Shown here in pieces: positions 1 through 12,267 of a stretch of DNA of 64,000 nucleotides. The notes under the pieces are model-generated. The model saw only the letters and a program-made list of their open reading frames with translations, did no database searches and was not told the DNA's origin. Made by a program: the position numbers and the translations under genes. Origin of the DNA: Rhodoferax sp. (GTDB lineage Bacteria; Pseudomonadota; Gammaproteobacteria; Burkholderiales; Burkholderiaceae_C); contig NZ_JAQTWL010000004.1 of the NCBI RefSeq assembly GCF_028689295.1, positions 124,001 to 188,000 on the forward strand, given 5' to 3'. Every line of letters starts with the position of its first letter. Within the stretch, counting starts at the first letter, position 1.

Positions 1-2
1 TG

Positions 3-1226
3 ACCCTCAAATTTGACCATCCGGCCGATGCCATTGTGTCGCGATTCTTTCGCGATCACCGTGGTTTCGGACCCCGCGAGCGCGCCACCCTGGCCGAAAC
101 GGTTTATACCGTGCTGCGCAAAAAGCAGCTTTTTGAGCATTTTGCGCCATCCGGCAGCGGCCCCAAGGAGCGTCGCCTGGCGATTCTGGGGTTCTACGGC
201 CCCGGCGACTTCCTGCGCAGCGCCCTGACCGAGCAGGAAATCAACTGGCTCGATCAGTGCGAAAAGATCAAGCCCGAGGACCTGATGGAGCGCCACCGCC
301 ACAACTTGCCCGAGTGGTTGGTGCAGCCGCTCAAGGACCAGCTGGGTGACGAATTCTGGCCCCTGGTGGAGAGTTTCAACAAGGGCGCCGGGCTGGATTT
401 GCGGGTCAACACCTTCAAGGCAAAGCGCGCCGACGTGCAAAAGGAACTCGCTGGTCTGGGCATCAAGGCGGTGCCGACGCCGTATTCACCCTGGGGCCTC
501 CGCATTGCCGGCAAACCGGCGCTCAACAAAATGGAAGCCTTCAAGCGCGGCGACTTCGAGGTGCAGGACGAAGGCTCGCAACTGCTGGCCATGCTGCTCG
601 ATGCCAAGCGCGGCGAGATGGTGGTCGATTTTTGCGCCGGTGCCGGTGGCAAGACACTGGCCATTGGCGCGACCATGCGCAGCACCGGGCGCCTGTATGC
701 CTTCGACACCTCGGCGGGCCGGCTCGACGCGTTCAAGTCGCGACTGGCGCGCAGTGGCTTGTCAAATGTGCACCCGGCGGCCATTGCGCATGAGCGCGAT
801 GACCGCGTCAAGCGCCTGAGCGGCAAGATCGACCGGGTGCTGGTGGATGCGCCGTGTACCGGCATGGGCACTTTGCGCCGCAACCCTGATCTGAAGTGGC
901 GGCAAAACCAGCAGGCGGTCGATGAAATGGCTGTGCTGCAAGCCGCCATTTTGCAAAGTGCGGCGCGGCTGGTGAAGCCGGGCGGGCGCCTGGTTTATGC
1001 AACCTGCAGCGTGCTGCCGCAAGAAAACGAGGCTATCGCGCTGGCATTTTCCGAAGCCAACCAGGATTTTGCTGTGCAGGATGTGGGCGAGATTCTGACT
1101 GACTTGAAGGTTGAGCAAGCTGCCACCTTGTGCAGCGGTGGTGACAGTGGCCAGCGGTTCTTGCGCTTGTGGCCGCACCGGCACCAGACCGATGGTTTCT
1201 TTGCTGCGGTGTGGAAACGGGTATAG
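3..1226 (+). CDS. RsmB/NOP-family RNA (cytosine-5) methyltransferase, 5' truncated by window edge
   Basis: SAM-dependent 5-methylcytosine methyltransferase, probably acting on 16S rRNA. The frame is open from base 3 with no start, so the true start lies upstream; the GTG at 36 is an internal valine. About 407 residues are visible. The SAM motif reads DFCAGAGGKT, the motif IV cysteine sits in DAPCTGMGT, and the motif VI cysteine in ATCSVLP, so both catalytic cysteines of the RNA m5C class are present. The N-terminal part resembles the NusB-like region found in RsmB-type proteins. Family assignment is firm; the exact target base is not deducible. Confidence 0.9.
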   Translation, partial: TLKFDHPADAIVSRFFRDHRGFGPRERATLAETVYTVLRKKQLFEHFAPSGSGPKERRLAILGFYGPGDFLRSALTEQEINWLDQCEKIKPEDLMERHRHNLPEWLVQPLKDQLGDEFWPLVESFNKGAGLDLRVNTFKAKRADVQKELAGLGIKAVPTPYSPWGLRIAGKPALNKMEAFKRGDFEVQDEGSQLLAMLLDAKRGEMVVDFCAGAGGKTLAIGATMRSTGRLYAFDTSAGRLDAFKSRLARSGLSNVHPAAIAHERDDRVKRLSGKIDRVLVDAPCTGMGTLRRNPDLKWRQNQQAVDEMAVLQAAILQSAARLVKPGGRLVYATCSVLPQENEAIALAFSEANQDFAVQDVGEILTDLKVEQAATLCSGGDSGQRFLRLWPHRHQTDGFFAAVWKRV

Positions 1227-1330
1227 GCTGGCGAGCAGGGGAAATACAGACCCTTTAAAATCCGGCCGTCGGGCACAACGTAAATGCTTGTTTTGTGCTG
1301 AGACTGATAATTATTAGAGAGACAAAGTTG

Positions 1331-2548
1331 ATGATTTCGTTGGATAACGCCTCGGTTTTTCAGGCGCTGCTGAACTGGGCTGCGCAGGGTGTCTGGACTT
1401 TGAGTGCGTGGCAATTGGTGCTGTTCACGCTGATCGTGACGCACATCACCATGATCAGCGTCACCATCTTTTTGCACCGCCATCAGGCGCACCGCGCGCT
1501 CGATCTGCACCCCATTGCCTCCCATTTTTTCCGCTTCTGGCTGTGGCTCACCACCGGACAGGTGACCAAGGAATGGGCTTCCATCCACCGCAAGCACCAC
1601 GCCAAATGCGAGCAACCCGATGACCCGCACAGCCCGCATGTGTATGGCATCAGGACTGTGCTGCTGCAGGGCTACGAGTTGTACCGCAAAGAGGCACAAA
1701 ACAAGGAAACCCTGGCGCGTTTTGGCCACGGCACGCCCGACGACTGGATCGAGCGCAATCTCTACACGCGGTTTTCTTTTGTCGGTGTGGCGCTGATGCT
1801 GCTGCTCGACCTGACACTGTTTGGCGCCGCAGGCCTGGCCGTGTGGGCGGTGCAAATGGCCTGGACGCCGGTGATGGCGGCCGGCATTGTCAACGGTGCG
1901 GCGCATTACTGGGGCTATCGCAATTTTGAAGCGCCCGATGCCAGCACCAACATCTCGCCCTGGGGCATCTTGATTGCGGGCGAAGAGCTGCACAACAACC
2001 ACCACACCTATCCCACCTCGGCCAAGTTGTCGGTCAAACCTTATGAATTCGACATCGGCTGGATGTACATCAGCGTGTTGCAACGCGTGGGCCTGGCGCG
2101 TGCCAAAAAAACACCGCCCCGGCTGGCGCTGGGGACCGTGCGACCGGTGGCCGACGAGCAAACGCTGGAAGCCCTGATTCAAAACCGCTATGAGTTGATG
2201 GCCGGTTACGCCCGTGGCATGCGACGGGCTTTCAACGATGAATTGAGCGCCTTGAAAGCCCTCCGTTCGGATGTTTCCATGCTCAAGGCCGCACAAAGCT
2301 GGCTGCATCGTGACACCGAAAAGGTGCCCACCGCTGTGGCGGCGCAGTTGACCATGGTGCGCGCTGCCTCGCCGGTGCTCGATAAAATGGTGTTGATGCG
2401 CGAAGAGCTTCGTCAAATGTGGCTGAACCGCTCACATACCCGTGAGCAATTGGCCGCTGACTTGCAGGGCTGGTGCCAGCGTGCCGAGGCCAGTGGTATT
2501 GCCGCGCTGCAGGAATTTTCCTTGAGGCTGCGCGCCGTCCGTGCCTGA
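1331..2548 (+). CDS. acyl-CoA/acyl-lipid delta-9-type fatty acid desaturase
   Basis: Integral membrane di-iron desaturase of about 405 residues that introduces a double bond into acyl chains. The three histidine boxes of the stearoyl-CoA desaturase family are visible: HRHQAH, HRKHH and HNNHH, separated by hydrophobic membrane segments. The C-terminal 100 residues are a hydrophilic, helix-rich extension. I chose the ATG at 1331 rather than the upstream ATG at 1295 because AGAGAGA lies at a suitable distance before it and the protein then starts like its relatives. It stands alone between the methyltransferase and tRNA-Arg. Substrate (CoA or lipid-linked) cannot be decided from sequence. Confidence 0.88.
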   Translation: MISLDNASVFQALLNWAAQGVWTLSAWQLVLFTLIVTHITMISVTIFLHRHQAHRALDLHPIASHFFRFWLWLTTGQVTKEWASIHRKHHAKCEQPDDPHSPHVYGIRTVLLQGYELYRKEAQNKETLARFGHGTPDDWIERNLYTRFSFVGVALMLLLDLTLFGAAGLAVWAVQMAWTPVMAAGIVNGAAHYWGYRNFEAPDASTNISPWGILIAGEELHNNHHTYPTSAKLSVKPYEFDIGWMYISVLQRVGLARAKKTPPRLALGTVRPVADEQTLEALIQNRYELMAGYARGMRRAFNDELSALKALRSDVSMLKAAQSWLHRDTEKVPTAVAAQLTMVRAASPVLDKMVLMREELRQMWLNRSHTREQLAADLQGWCQRAEASGIAALQEFSLRLRAVRA

Positions 2549-2669
2549 GTGTCAGCGCTCAAGTCGCGTTATCATAATGGATGTACAAGCGGCATCCGGT
2601 CAAAGCGACAGCGTCAATCGCCTGTTTCAAGCGGTCCAGCCGTGCCCTTGAAGCGTTGCCATTCATCAG

Positions 2670-2746
2670 CAGCCAGTAGCTCATCAGGATAGAGCACGAA
2701 CCTTCTAAGTTCGGGGTAGGGGGTTCGAGTCCCTCCTGGCTGGCCA
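2670..2746 (+). tRNA. tRNA-Arg (anticodon TCT)
   Basis: A full 77-nt cloverleaf can be folded by eye. The acceptor stem is CAGCCAG with CTGGCTG, the D stem GCTC/GAGC has a loop containing GG, the anticodon stem CGAAC/GTTCG encloses loop CTTCTAA (anticodon TCT), and the T arm GGGGG-TTCGAGT-CCCTC contains one G-U pair. Discriminator G and an encoded CCA follow. The first pair is C1-G72, which is uncommon for a tRNA-Arg but does not break the fold. It is convergent with fabI. Confidence 0.92.
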
Positions 2747-2748
2747 TT

Positions 2749-2773
2749 AATAAAAGCAGGCTGCTCAGCCTGC
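2749..2773 (-). terminator. Rho-independent terminator of fabI
   Basis: On the minus strand a GCAGGCT stem (2767-2773) pairs with AGCCTGC (2756-2762) around a 4-nt loop and is followed by TTTTATT. It lies 38 bases past the fabI stop and directly after the tRNA-Arg on the other strand. Confidence 0.75.
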
Positions 2774-2811
2774 CGATTTCTCCACCAGACTGCCGCGTCA
2801 ATTCAGTAGCC

Positions 2812-3597
2812 TCAGGCCTCTACCACGGCTACGGCGGTCTGGCTCACACCGCAATCCACATAGGTAATTTGACCGGTCATGCCGGAGGCCAGGTCGCTCA
2901 GCAAAAATGCGGCCACGTTGCCCACTTCGTCGATGGTCACGTTGCGCTTCATGGGTGAAGCAGCGGCCGAAATGCCCAGCAACTTGCTGAAATTCTTGAT
3001 GCCGCTGGCAGCCAGCGTCTTGATGGCGCCGGCACTGATGCCGTTCACGCGAATCCCTTTGGCGCCCACGGCGTCTGCCAGGTAACGCACCGACGACTCC
3101 AGCGACGCCTTGGCCAGTCCCATGGTGTTGTAGCTGGGCACCACACGTACGCCGCCCAGGTAGGTGAGCGTCAACAGCGCCGCGGTGTTGCTCAAATAGG
3201 GCAAGGCCGCCTTGGCCATGGCCGGAAAACTGTAGGCGCTGATGTCGTGGGCGATGCGGAAGTTCTCACGCGTCAGACCATCCAGAAAATTGCCGGCAAT
3301 GGCCTCGCGTGGTGCAAAGCCGATGCTGTGCACGAAGCCGTCGAAGGTGGGCCAGGTTTTGGACAAATCCTTGAACAGGTTCTCAATTTGCGTGTCATCA
3401 GCCACGTCGCAATCAAAAATCAGCGTGGAGTTGAAGTCGGCGGCAAATTCGTTGGTGCGCTCCTTGAAACGCTCGCCAACGTAGCTGAACGCCAACTCGG
3501 CGCCCTGCTCGTGGCAGGCCTTGGCAATGCCATAGGCAATTGAGCGGTTGGACAACACGCCGGTGATCAGAAATTTTTTGCCTGTCAGGAAACCCAT
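2812..3597 (-). CDS. fabI: enoyl-[acyl-carrier-protein] reductase (NADH) FabI
   Basis: Catalyses the last step of each fatty-acid elongation cycle, reducing enoyl-ACP with NADH in the cytosol. The protein has 261 residues, the usual FabI length. It starts MGFLTGKK like other FabI proteins, has the SDR fold, and carries the Y-x6-K catalytic pair in YNTMGLAK. A GTG nine bases upstream could also start it, but the ATG at 3597 is preferred because it gives the canonical N-terminus and better spacing to the AGAGAGAAG/GTGAG purine stretch. It is monocistronic, with its own promoter and terminator visible. Confidence 0.96.
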   Translation of the reverse strand: MGFLTGKKFLITGVLSNRSIAYGIAKACHEQGAELAFSYVGERFKERTNEFAADFNSTLIFDCDVADDTQIENLFKDLSKTWPTFDGFVHSIGFAPREAIAGNFLDGLTRENFRIAHDISAYSFPAMAKAALPYLSNTAALLTLTYLGGVRVVPSYNTMGLAKASLESSVRYLADAVGAKGIRVNGISAGAIKTLAASGIKNFSKLLGISAAASPMKRNVTIDEVGNVAAFLLSDLASGMTGQITYVDCGVSQTAVAVVEA

Positions 3598-3616
3598 AGT
3601 GCTCACTTCTCTCTGT

Positions 3617-3645
3617 TTTATTGGCAGTTAAACCGTCATTGTTAA
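3617..3645 (-). promoter_or_regulatory. sigma-70-type promoter of fabI
   Basis: Reading the minus strand, a -35 box TTAACA (3640-3645, 5 of 6 to consensus) is followed by a 17-bp spacer and a -10 box AATAAA (3617-3622, 4 of 6). The predicted transcript starts near 3610, leaving a leader of about 13 bases with the ribosome binding site. Confidence 0.5.
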
Positions 3646-3825
3646 GCATGGGTTTGAAACATGCCGATGTATCGGTGTTTTCATGCTTGTCTGATGGCGG
3701 CAGTTGTTGACACGGAATTGTCGCATGCGACGTTTGATTTTTTGGACAAGCTGCACAGTTTGACCGGCTGCAAGGGTCAGTTGGTTTGTGATAAGGTGCC
3801 GCACTTATCTTTACTGGGTGACATC

Positions 3826-6576
3826 ATGAGACGGTGCATATGGCTGGTTGGCATTCTTTTTTTGACGATGACGGCGCATGCGGCTGCCGTGGTTGATGGC
3901 TTTGCGCATGTCAGAACGGTGGGGGCCATTGACGAATACACCCTGAAAGCAAACGGTTTGCAGGTCTTGCTGCTGCCCGAGCATTCGAGCCCGACGCTCA
4001 CTTTCATGGTGACCTACCGGGTGGGCTCCAAAAATGAGGTGACCGGAACAACCGGTGCCACGCACTTGCTGGAGCACCTGATGTTCAAAGGCACCACGCA
4101 GCGCGACCGCAGCAAGGGCAATAACGTCGACCAGATGTTGGAGCGTACCGGGGCCAGATACAACGCCACAACCTGGCTGGATCGAACCAACTACTATGAA
4201 AACCTTGCCAGCGAGCATCTTGCGTCGGTCGCCGACATGGAGGCAGACCGTATGCGCAATCTGCTCCTGCGGGAAGAAGACCGTCAACCCGAAATGACGG
4301 TGGTGCGCAATGAGTTTGAACGTGGCGAGAACTCGCCGATCCAGTCTCTGTACAAGGAAATCTACCAAAGCGCGTTTGTTGCCCATCCCTATCACCACAG
4401 CACCATTGGGCATCGCAGTGACATTGAAAAGGTGTCCATTGAAAAACTGCGCGAGTTCTACAACACCTATTACTGGCCAGACAACGCCACTGTCTCCATC
4501 ATTGGAGACTTTCAGCCCGCGCAGGCGCTGGAGATTGTCAAGAAGACTTTTGGCGCATTGCCACACTCGCCCCGAGCCATACCTTCGGTCTACACCGAGG
4601 AGCCGGCACAAACTGGCGCCCGTCGGGTGACCGTAAAACGGGCCGGTCAACTGGGTGTTGTAGCCATTGCCCACAAGATTCCTGCTGCCACCCACCCCGA
4701 CTACGCCGCTGTCAGCTTGCTCAGCGCCATCCTTGCCGATGGCAAGAACAGTCGCCTGTACAAGGCGGTGACCGACAAGAATCTTTCTACCGGTGTTGAA
4801 GCCGATACTGGTTTTAACAGCGACCCGAGTCTGCATATCATTTTTGCGCCTCTGGCACCGGGTGCGAAGCATGCAGATATCGAAAACGCTATCGTGCAGG
4901 AGGTGGAAAGACTCAAGCGAGATGGCGTTACAGAAGGGGAACTGAAGGCGGCGATTGCCAAGACGCTGGCGGATTCCGCTTTCAAGCGCGATGGCTCCTT
5001 TGCTGTGGCTGGCAATCTCAATGAATGCATTGCGGCGGGGGACTGGTCGCTGTTCTATGCTTTGGACAATGCGACAGAAAAGGTTACTGTGGCCGACATC
5101 GTGCGTGTTGCTCGCAGCTATTTGAACGAAGATCAAAGTGTGGTCGGCTGGTTTGTGCCCACGGTTGCGGGCGGTGCAGCTGTACCGGGCGCCACCAAAT
5201 CGAACTTGTTTCCCGCAGGTGGCCCCAGCTATTACCGCAGCCCCGGAATCGACACACCGGGCGTGACGGCTGCGTCAGCGGAAGCGGCTGGCGGTGTTGT
5301 GGCAGGTGCCATCGCACCCAAGGTGCGGCGCAGCAAAATTACCGGCATTGACGTGATTGCCTACCCGACCGGCGTCAAGAATGTCTTCACATTACGGGCC
5401 TCATTGCCGGCCGGCCGGGCAAGGGCCGGCACAGGCAATCCGAGTATTCCGATGCTGACTGGCATGCTGCTCGACCAAGGCACACTCAAACAAGACAAAT
5501 TTTCCATTGCTGAAAAACTTGAAGCCGTTGGTGCCAGCATTAACTTTGGTGTAGGCATCGACCTTCTTGAAATCAGTGCCAAATCGCTTAAAAAAGATGC
5601 GCCCTTGCTTCTGAGCCTGATTGCTGAACAATTGCGTGCACCAGCCTTCTCGGAAGACGAATTTGCAAAGGCAAAAAAGCAATATGCCGGTGCACTGCAA
5701 AGACGCCTCGAAAGCACGGATTTTCGCGCAGCAGATGCCTTCACGCGGGCTGTTTATGCTGACGGGCATCCCAGTCGCAACCCGGGGACAGATGAGTTGC
5801 TGGCTGCTGTTGAATCGGCGAGACTGGAGGACGTCAAGGCCTTTCACAAGGCCAATTACGGTCCGGAACACATGACGCTTGTGATGACGGGTGACCTCGA
5901 TATGAGCACCCTTCAGGCTGCTGTCGAGCAGTCTTTTTCCGGCTGGTCTGGCGGCGTCAGCGCAGTAAAAAATTCCAAGCTGGAAATCGTCCAGGCTCCG
6001 CAAGATCAAGTTGTCGTCATGGCCGACAAGACCAGTGTCTCGGTGGTGCTGGGCCAAGTCAGCGGCCTGCGCTACAACGACCCGGATTACCAGGCATTGC
6101 GCCTGGCCACCGCGATTTTTGGTAGCGGCTTTACCGGGCGATTGATGGCCAATGTGCGCGACAAGGAAGGCCTGACCTATGATGTGTCCGCGTATTTGGC
6201 CAACGACATGTTTCGTGCCGGAGATTGGAAGATTTCGGCCAGTTTTTCCCCTGCGATGCTTGAAAAAGGCATTGCCTCGACCAGGCGCCAGCTTGAACTG
6301 TGGTTTGATGCGGGCGTGACGTCCGACGAGATAGCGTCCAGAAAAACCAATTTGATTGGCTCCTTTAAAGTCAACCTTGCCACGACCGGCGGCATGGCTG
6401 ATGCGTTGCTGGCTGCTGTTAACCGCGGTTACGATGTTGGTTGGCTGGATGACTTCCCGGTGAAAATCAATGCCATCAAAGACGAGCAGGTGAATGGCGC
6501 AATCAAAAAGTATCTCAAGCCAAACCAAATGGTGCTGATCAAGGCCGGCACCTTGCCAGTGTCCAGCCAACAGTAA
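3826..6576 (+). CDS. M16 family zinc metallopeptidase, two fused M16 domains, exported
   Basis: A pitrilysin-type protease of 916 residues that joins an active and an inactive M16 half in one chain. The first half has the inverted zinc motif HLLEH (H80, E83, H84) and a downstream glutamate region around NEFERGEN. The second half, from about residue 480, lacks HxxEH and should supply the closed-chamber partner. A hydrophobic N-terminal signal ending near AHAA points to export to the periplasm. I chose the ATG at 3826 because it begins the signal peptide; the in-frame ATG at 3661 would add 55 residues with no signal character. Likely role: degradation of exported peptides. Confidence 0.88.
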   Translation: MRRCIWLVGILFLTMTAHAAAVVDGFAHVRTVGAIDEYTLKANGLQVLLLPEHSSPTLTFMVTYRVGSKNEVTGTTGATHLLEHLMFKGTTQRDRSKGNNVDQMLERTGARYNATTWLDRTNYYENLASEHLASVADMEADRMRNLLLREEDRQPEMTVVRNEFERGENSPIQSLYKEIYQSAFVAHPYHHSTIGHRSDIEKVSIEKLREFYNTYYWPDNATVSIIGDFQPAQALEIVKKTFGALPHSPRAIPSVYTEEPAQTGARRVTVKRAGQLGVVAIAHKIPAATHPDYAAVSLLSAILADGKNSRLYKAVTDKNLSTGVEADTGFNSDPSLHIIFAPLAPGAKHADIENAIVQEVERLKRDGVTEGELKAAIAKTLADSAFKRDGSFAVAGNLNECIAAGDWSLFYALDNATEKVTVADIVRVARSYLNEDQSVVGWFVPTVAGGAAVPGATKSNLFPAGGPSYYRSPGIDTPGVTAASAEAAGGVVAGAIAPKVRRSKITGIDVIAYPTGVKNVFTLRASLPAGRARAGTGNPSIPMLTGMLLDQGTLKQDKFSIAEKLEAVGASINFGVGIDLLEISAKSLKKDAPLLLSLIAEQLRAPAFSEDEFAKAKKQYAGALQRRLESTDFRAADAFTRAVYADGHPSRNPGTDELLAAVESARLEDVKAFHKANYGPEHMTLVMTGDLDMSTLQAAVEQSFSGWSGGVSAVKNSKLEIVQAPQDQVVVMADKTSVSVVLGQVSGLRYNDPDYQALRLATAIFGSGFTGRLMANVRDKEGLTYDVSAYLANDMFRAGDWKISASFSPAMLEKGIASTRRQLELWFDAGVTSDEIASRKTNLIGSFKVNLATTGGMADALLAAVNRGYDVGWLDDFPVKINAIKDEQVNGAIKKYLKPNQMVLIKAGTLPVSSQQ

Positions 6577-6626
6577 ATCGCTTGAAAAATCAAGGAACTA
6601 CGCTACTTTTTGCCTGTGAAAAGTGG

Positions 6627-6654
6627 CTGAAACTGAAGGTTTTTGGGCTATAAT
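6627..6654 (+). promoter_or_regulatory. promoter of the rimP-nusA-infB operon
   Basis: A perfect -10 hexamer TATAAT (6649-6654) follows CTGAAA (6627-6632) after 16 bp. The start would fall near 6661, directly before the leader hairpin at 6666-6705 and about 80 bases before the rimP start. Confidence 0.65.
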
Positions 6655-6665
6655 CCCAGCTTCAC

Positions 6666-6705
6666 GACCAAACGGGCGAGTCACTTCCGCCCGTTTTTTT
6701 TGGTC
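6666..6705 (+). terminator. terminator-like hairpin in the rimP leader (possible attenuator)
   Basis: AACGGGCG (6671-6678) pairs perfectly with CGCCCGTT (6688-6695) around a 9-nt loop, and eight T follow directly (6694-6701). GACC/GGTC (6666-6669 and 6702-6705) can extend the pairing outside the T run. It lies between the operon promoter and rimP, so readthrough is needed for expression of the whole operon. Confidence 0.7.
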
Positions 6706-6742
6706 GATTGTTTTTGACCAAATTGGGCAAATTGGGGTTTCG

Positions 6743-7351
6743 GTGGCGCTAAAAGACATTGTTGAACAAATCGTGACGGGCTTGGGCTATGACTTGGTGG
6801 AGATTGAACGCTCCGCCGGTGGTTTGCTGCGCATTACCATTGATTTGCCCTGGTTGCCGCCGTCTGGAGAAGTAGTGCAGGGTACGCCAGATCAGCAGTT
6901 TGTCACGGTTGAAGATTGCGAAAAAGTCACCCGCCAGTTGCAGTATGCGCTGGAAGTGGACGAGGTGGATTACAAGCGGCTTGAAGTGTCGTCGCCGGGC
7001 ATTGACCGGCCCCTGCGGCATGATCAGGACTTGGCCCGTTTCGTCGGCCATGTGGTGGATGTCACGCTCAAAATGCCGTTGGGCAATGCGGCGGCGGGGC
7101 AGGTGAGCCCGACCCGCAAGAAATTTCGGGGCGTGCTGGAACGGGTTGAGCCGGCCTGGCAAATTGTCTGGCGCGATGAGCCGGCCACCAAGCCGGGTCA
7201 GAAAGTCAGTAAGAAAAGGCTGCCTGCACCAACGCAGGCGCTGGGTTTTGTGTTGAGCGAGCTGAAAGAGGCGCGCCTGGCACCCATTGTGAGTTTCAAG
7301 GGCCGGGCACAAGTGCCTGACCAGGAACCGCAACCATCAGATTTGAATTGA
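6743..7351 (+). CDS. rimP: ribosome maturation factor RimP
   Basis: Needed for late assembly of the 30S subunit. The protein has 202 residues; E. coli RimP is shorter, and the extra length is a Lys/Pro-rich insertion around residues 110-160. The N-terminal segment LGYDLVEIE and the SPGIDRPL motif are typical of the family. I chose GTG at 6743 because the upstream ATG at 6623 lies before the promoter and would read through the terminator hairpin; TTGGGG gives a ribosome binding site. First gene of the rimP-nusA-infB-rbfA-truB-typA cluster. Confidence 0.93.
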   Translation: MALKDIVEQIVTGLGYDLVEIERSAGGLLRITIDLPWLPPSGEVVQGTPDQQFVTVEDCEKVTRQLQYALEVDEVDYKRLEVSSPGIDRPLRHDQDLARFVGHVVDVTLKMPLGNAAAGQVSPTRKKFRGVLERVEPAWQIVWRDEPATKPGQKVSKKRLPAPTQALGFVLSELKEARLAPIVSFKGRAQVPDQEPQPSDLN

Positions 7352-7368
7352 AACAGGAGAGACATGGC

Positions 7369-8865
7369 ATGAATCGCGAAATGTTAATGTTGGTTGACGC
7401 CATCTCACGCGAGAAAAACGTGGAGCGTGATGTTGTTTTTGGGGCCGTGGAAGCGGCTTTGGCGCAAGCCACCAAAAAACTTTACACGGGTGAAGTGGAT
7501 ATCCGCGTCGCGCTCGATCGTGACAGTGGCAATTACGAAACCTTCCGTCGCTGGCATGTGGTGCCCGATGAAGCGGGCTTGCAGTTGCCGGATCAGGAAA
7601 TCCTGTTGTTTGAAGCCAAGGAGCAAATTTCCGACATCGAGGTCGATGAGTACATCGAGGAAACCATCGAATCCGTGCCCATAGGCCGCATCGGCGCCAT
7701 GGCGGCCAAGCAGGTCATTTTGCAGAAAATTCGCGATGCCGAGCGCGAAATGCTGCTCAACGACTTCATGTCCCGCGGCGACAAGATTTTTGTCGGCACC
7801 GTCAAGCGCATGGACAAGGGCGACCTGATTGTGGAGTCGGGCCGTGTCGAAGGTCGCCTGCGCCGCAATGAAATGATTCCCAAGGAAAACTTCCGCACCG
7901 GCGACCGCGTGCGCGCCATGATCATGGAAGTGGACCTGACGCTGCGCGGTGCGCCCATCGTGCTGTCGCGCTCGTCACCCGAGTTCATGAAGGAATTGTT
8001 CCGCAACGAAGTGCCCGAGATCGAGCAGGGTCTGCTCGAAATCAAATCCTGCGCCCGCGACCCCGGTTCGCGCGCCAAAATCGCGGTGTTGTCGCACGAC
8101 AAGCGCATCGACCCGATCGGCACCTGTGTCGGCGTGCGCGGCACGCGTGTCAACGCGGTCACCACCGAGCTCGCTGGCGAGCGCGTGGACATTGTGCTGT
8201 GGAGCGAAGACCCGGCGCAGTTCGTCATTGGCGCTCTGGCACCCGCCAACGTCAGCAGCATTGTGGTGGACGAAGAGCGCCACGCCATGGACGTGGTGGT
8301 GGACGAGGAAAACCTGGCTATTGCGATTGGCCGCGGCGGCCAGAATGTGCGCCTGGCGGCAGAACTTACGGGCTGGAAAATCAACATTCTCGATGCGGCG
8401 GAATCCGCAGAAAAGCAGGCCGGCGAAGTCGATGTCAGCCGTCGTTTGTTCATGGAAAAGCTCGACGTTGACGAGGAAATAGCCGACCTGCTGATTGCCG
8501 AGGGCTTTACCAGCCTGGAGCAGGTGGCTTACGTGCCCCTGGAAGAAATGCTCGAAATCGAAAGCTTCGACGAAGACACCGTGAGCGAATTGCGCACCCG
8601 CGCCAAAGACGCCCTGTTGACGATGGAAATCGCCATTGAGGAAAATGCGGGCGGTGTGGCTTTGGAACTGCGCGATCTGGAAGGCCTGAATGCCGAGTTG
8701 ATCGCCAGGCTGGCCGACAACGGCGTCCATGTGCTCGATGACCTGGCCGACCTGGCGGTGGATGAACTCACCGAAATCACCGGCCTGTCCGATGACGAGT
8801 CCAGGAGCTTGATCATGAAGGCCCGCGAACATTGGTTCGCCGATGACACCGCCGCCAAAGAGTGA
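7369..8865 (+). CDS. nusA: transcription termination/antitermination factor NusA
   Basis: RNA polymerase-associated elongation factor of 498 residues. The order is N-terminal RNAP-binding domain, S1 domain near 135-200, two KH domains near 200-345 (the second with [11 protein letters not shown]), and two C-terminal acidic repeats near 360-490, so it has the proteobacterial long form. The start at 7369 is set by CAGGAGAG eight bases upstream; the ORF can be opened 21 bases earlier but without such a site. rimP ends 17 bases before. It probably controls its own operon, and the leader hairpin before rimP is the obvious place. Confidence 0.97.
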   Translation: MNREMLMLVDAISREKNVERDVVFGAVEAALAQATKKLYTGEVDIRVALDRDSGNYETFRRWHVVPDEAGLQLPDQEILLFEAKEQISDIEVDEYIEETIESVPIGRIGAMAAKQVILQKIRDAEREMLLNDFMSRGDKIFVGTVKRMDKGDLIVESGRVEGRLRRNEMIPKENFRTGDRVRAMIMEVDLTLRGAPIVLSRSSPEFMKELFRNEVPEIEQGLLEIKSCARDPGSRAKIAVLSHDKRIDPIGTCVGVRGTRVNAVTTELAGERVDIVLWSEDPAQFVIGALAPANVSSIVVDEERHAMDVVVDEENLAIAIGRGGQNVRLAAELTGWKINILDAAESAEKQAGEVDVSRRLFMEKLDVDEEIADLLIAEGFTSLEQVAYVPLEEMLEIESFDEDTVSELRTRAKDALLTMEIAIEENAGGVALELRDLEGLNAELIARLADNGVHVLDDLADLAVDELTEITGLSDDESRSLIMKAREHWFADDTAAKE

Positions 8866-8893
8866 ATGATCATGAATTTAAAGTAAAAGTCAG

Positions 8894-8921
8894 GACGTTC
8901 ATGCCCGCGGGCATCGACGTC
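8894..8921. other. palindrome between nusA and infB
   Basis: A perfect 14-bp palindrome ATGCCCGCGGGCAT (8901-8914) lies inside a second arm pair GACGT/ACGTC (8894-8898 and 8917-8921). There is no T run, so it is not a classical terminator. It may be an RNA stem in the operon transcript, for example a processing or stabilising site. Confidence 0.5.
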
Positions 8922-8943
8922 TGAATCAAAGGTTAGCCAAAAA

Positions 8944-11877
<2,934 letters not shown>

Positions 11878-11894
11878 TTCACCGGGACTGACCT

Positions 11895-12263
11895 GTGCAT
11901 AAAAAATCTGCCACGCCCAACCGCGCCTTCAAGGTCGCCGATCAGATCCAGCGTGATCTGACCGAATTGATTGCGCGCGAGCTGAAGGACCCGCGGGTCG
12001 GCATGGTCACCATTCAGGGCGTCGAGGTGACGCCAGACTACGCCCATGCCAAGGTGTATTTCAGCCTGCTGGCAGGTGACGTGAAGGCTTGTACCGAGGG
12101 TTTGAACCAGGCCGCCGGCTTTTTGCGCGCCGGCCTTTTCAAGCGGCTGCACATCCACACCGTGCCTACGCTGCATTTCATTTTCGACCAGACCCCCGAG
12201 CGCGCCGCCGACATGAATGCCCTGATTGCGCGCGCTGTCGCCTCGCGGGCCAAGGAAGACTAA
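11895..12263 (+). CDS. rbfA: 30S ribosome-binding factor RbfA
   Basis: Small KH-like protein of 122 residues that binds the 5' end of 16S rRNA during 30S maturation and cold adaptation. Family features include the basic N-terminus, the segment [15 protein letters not shown], and the conserved C-terminal LHFIFDQ. It starts with GTG, 17 bases after infB, and truB starts 4 bases after its stop, so translation is probably coupled along the operon. Confidence 0.94.
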   Translation: MHKKSATPNRAFKVADQIQRDLTELIARELKDPRVGMVTIQGVEVTPDYAHAKVYFSLLAGDVKACTEGLNQAAGFLRAGLFKRLHIHTVPTLHFIFDQTPERAADMNALIARAVASRAKED

Positions 12264-12267
12264 ACCG

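Noticed and set aside
2559-2801. 80-codon frame on the minus strand over the tRNA-Arg
   Set aside because: It reads through a well-formed tRNA on the other strand and has no other support.
6623-6742. longer N-terminus for RimP from ATG 6623
   Set aside because: It would start before the promoter and pass through the terminator hairpin; the RimP family begins near the GTG at 6743.
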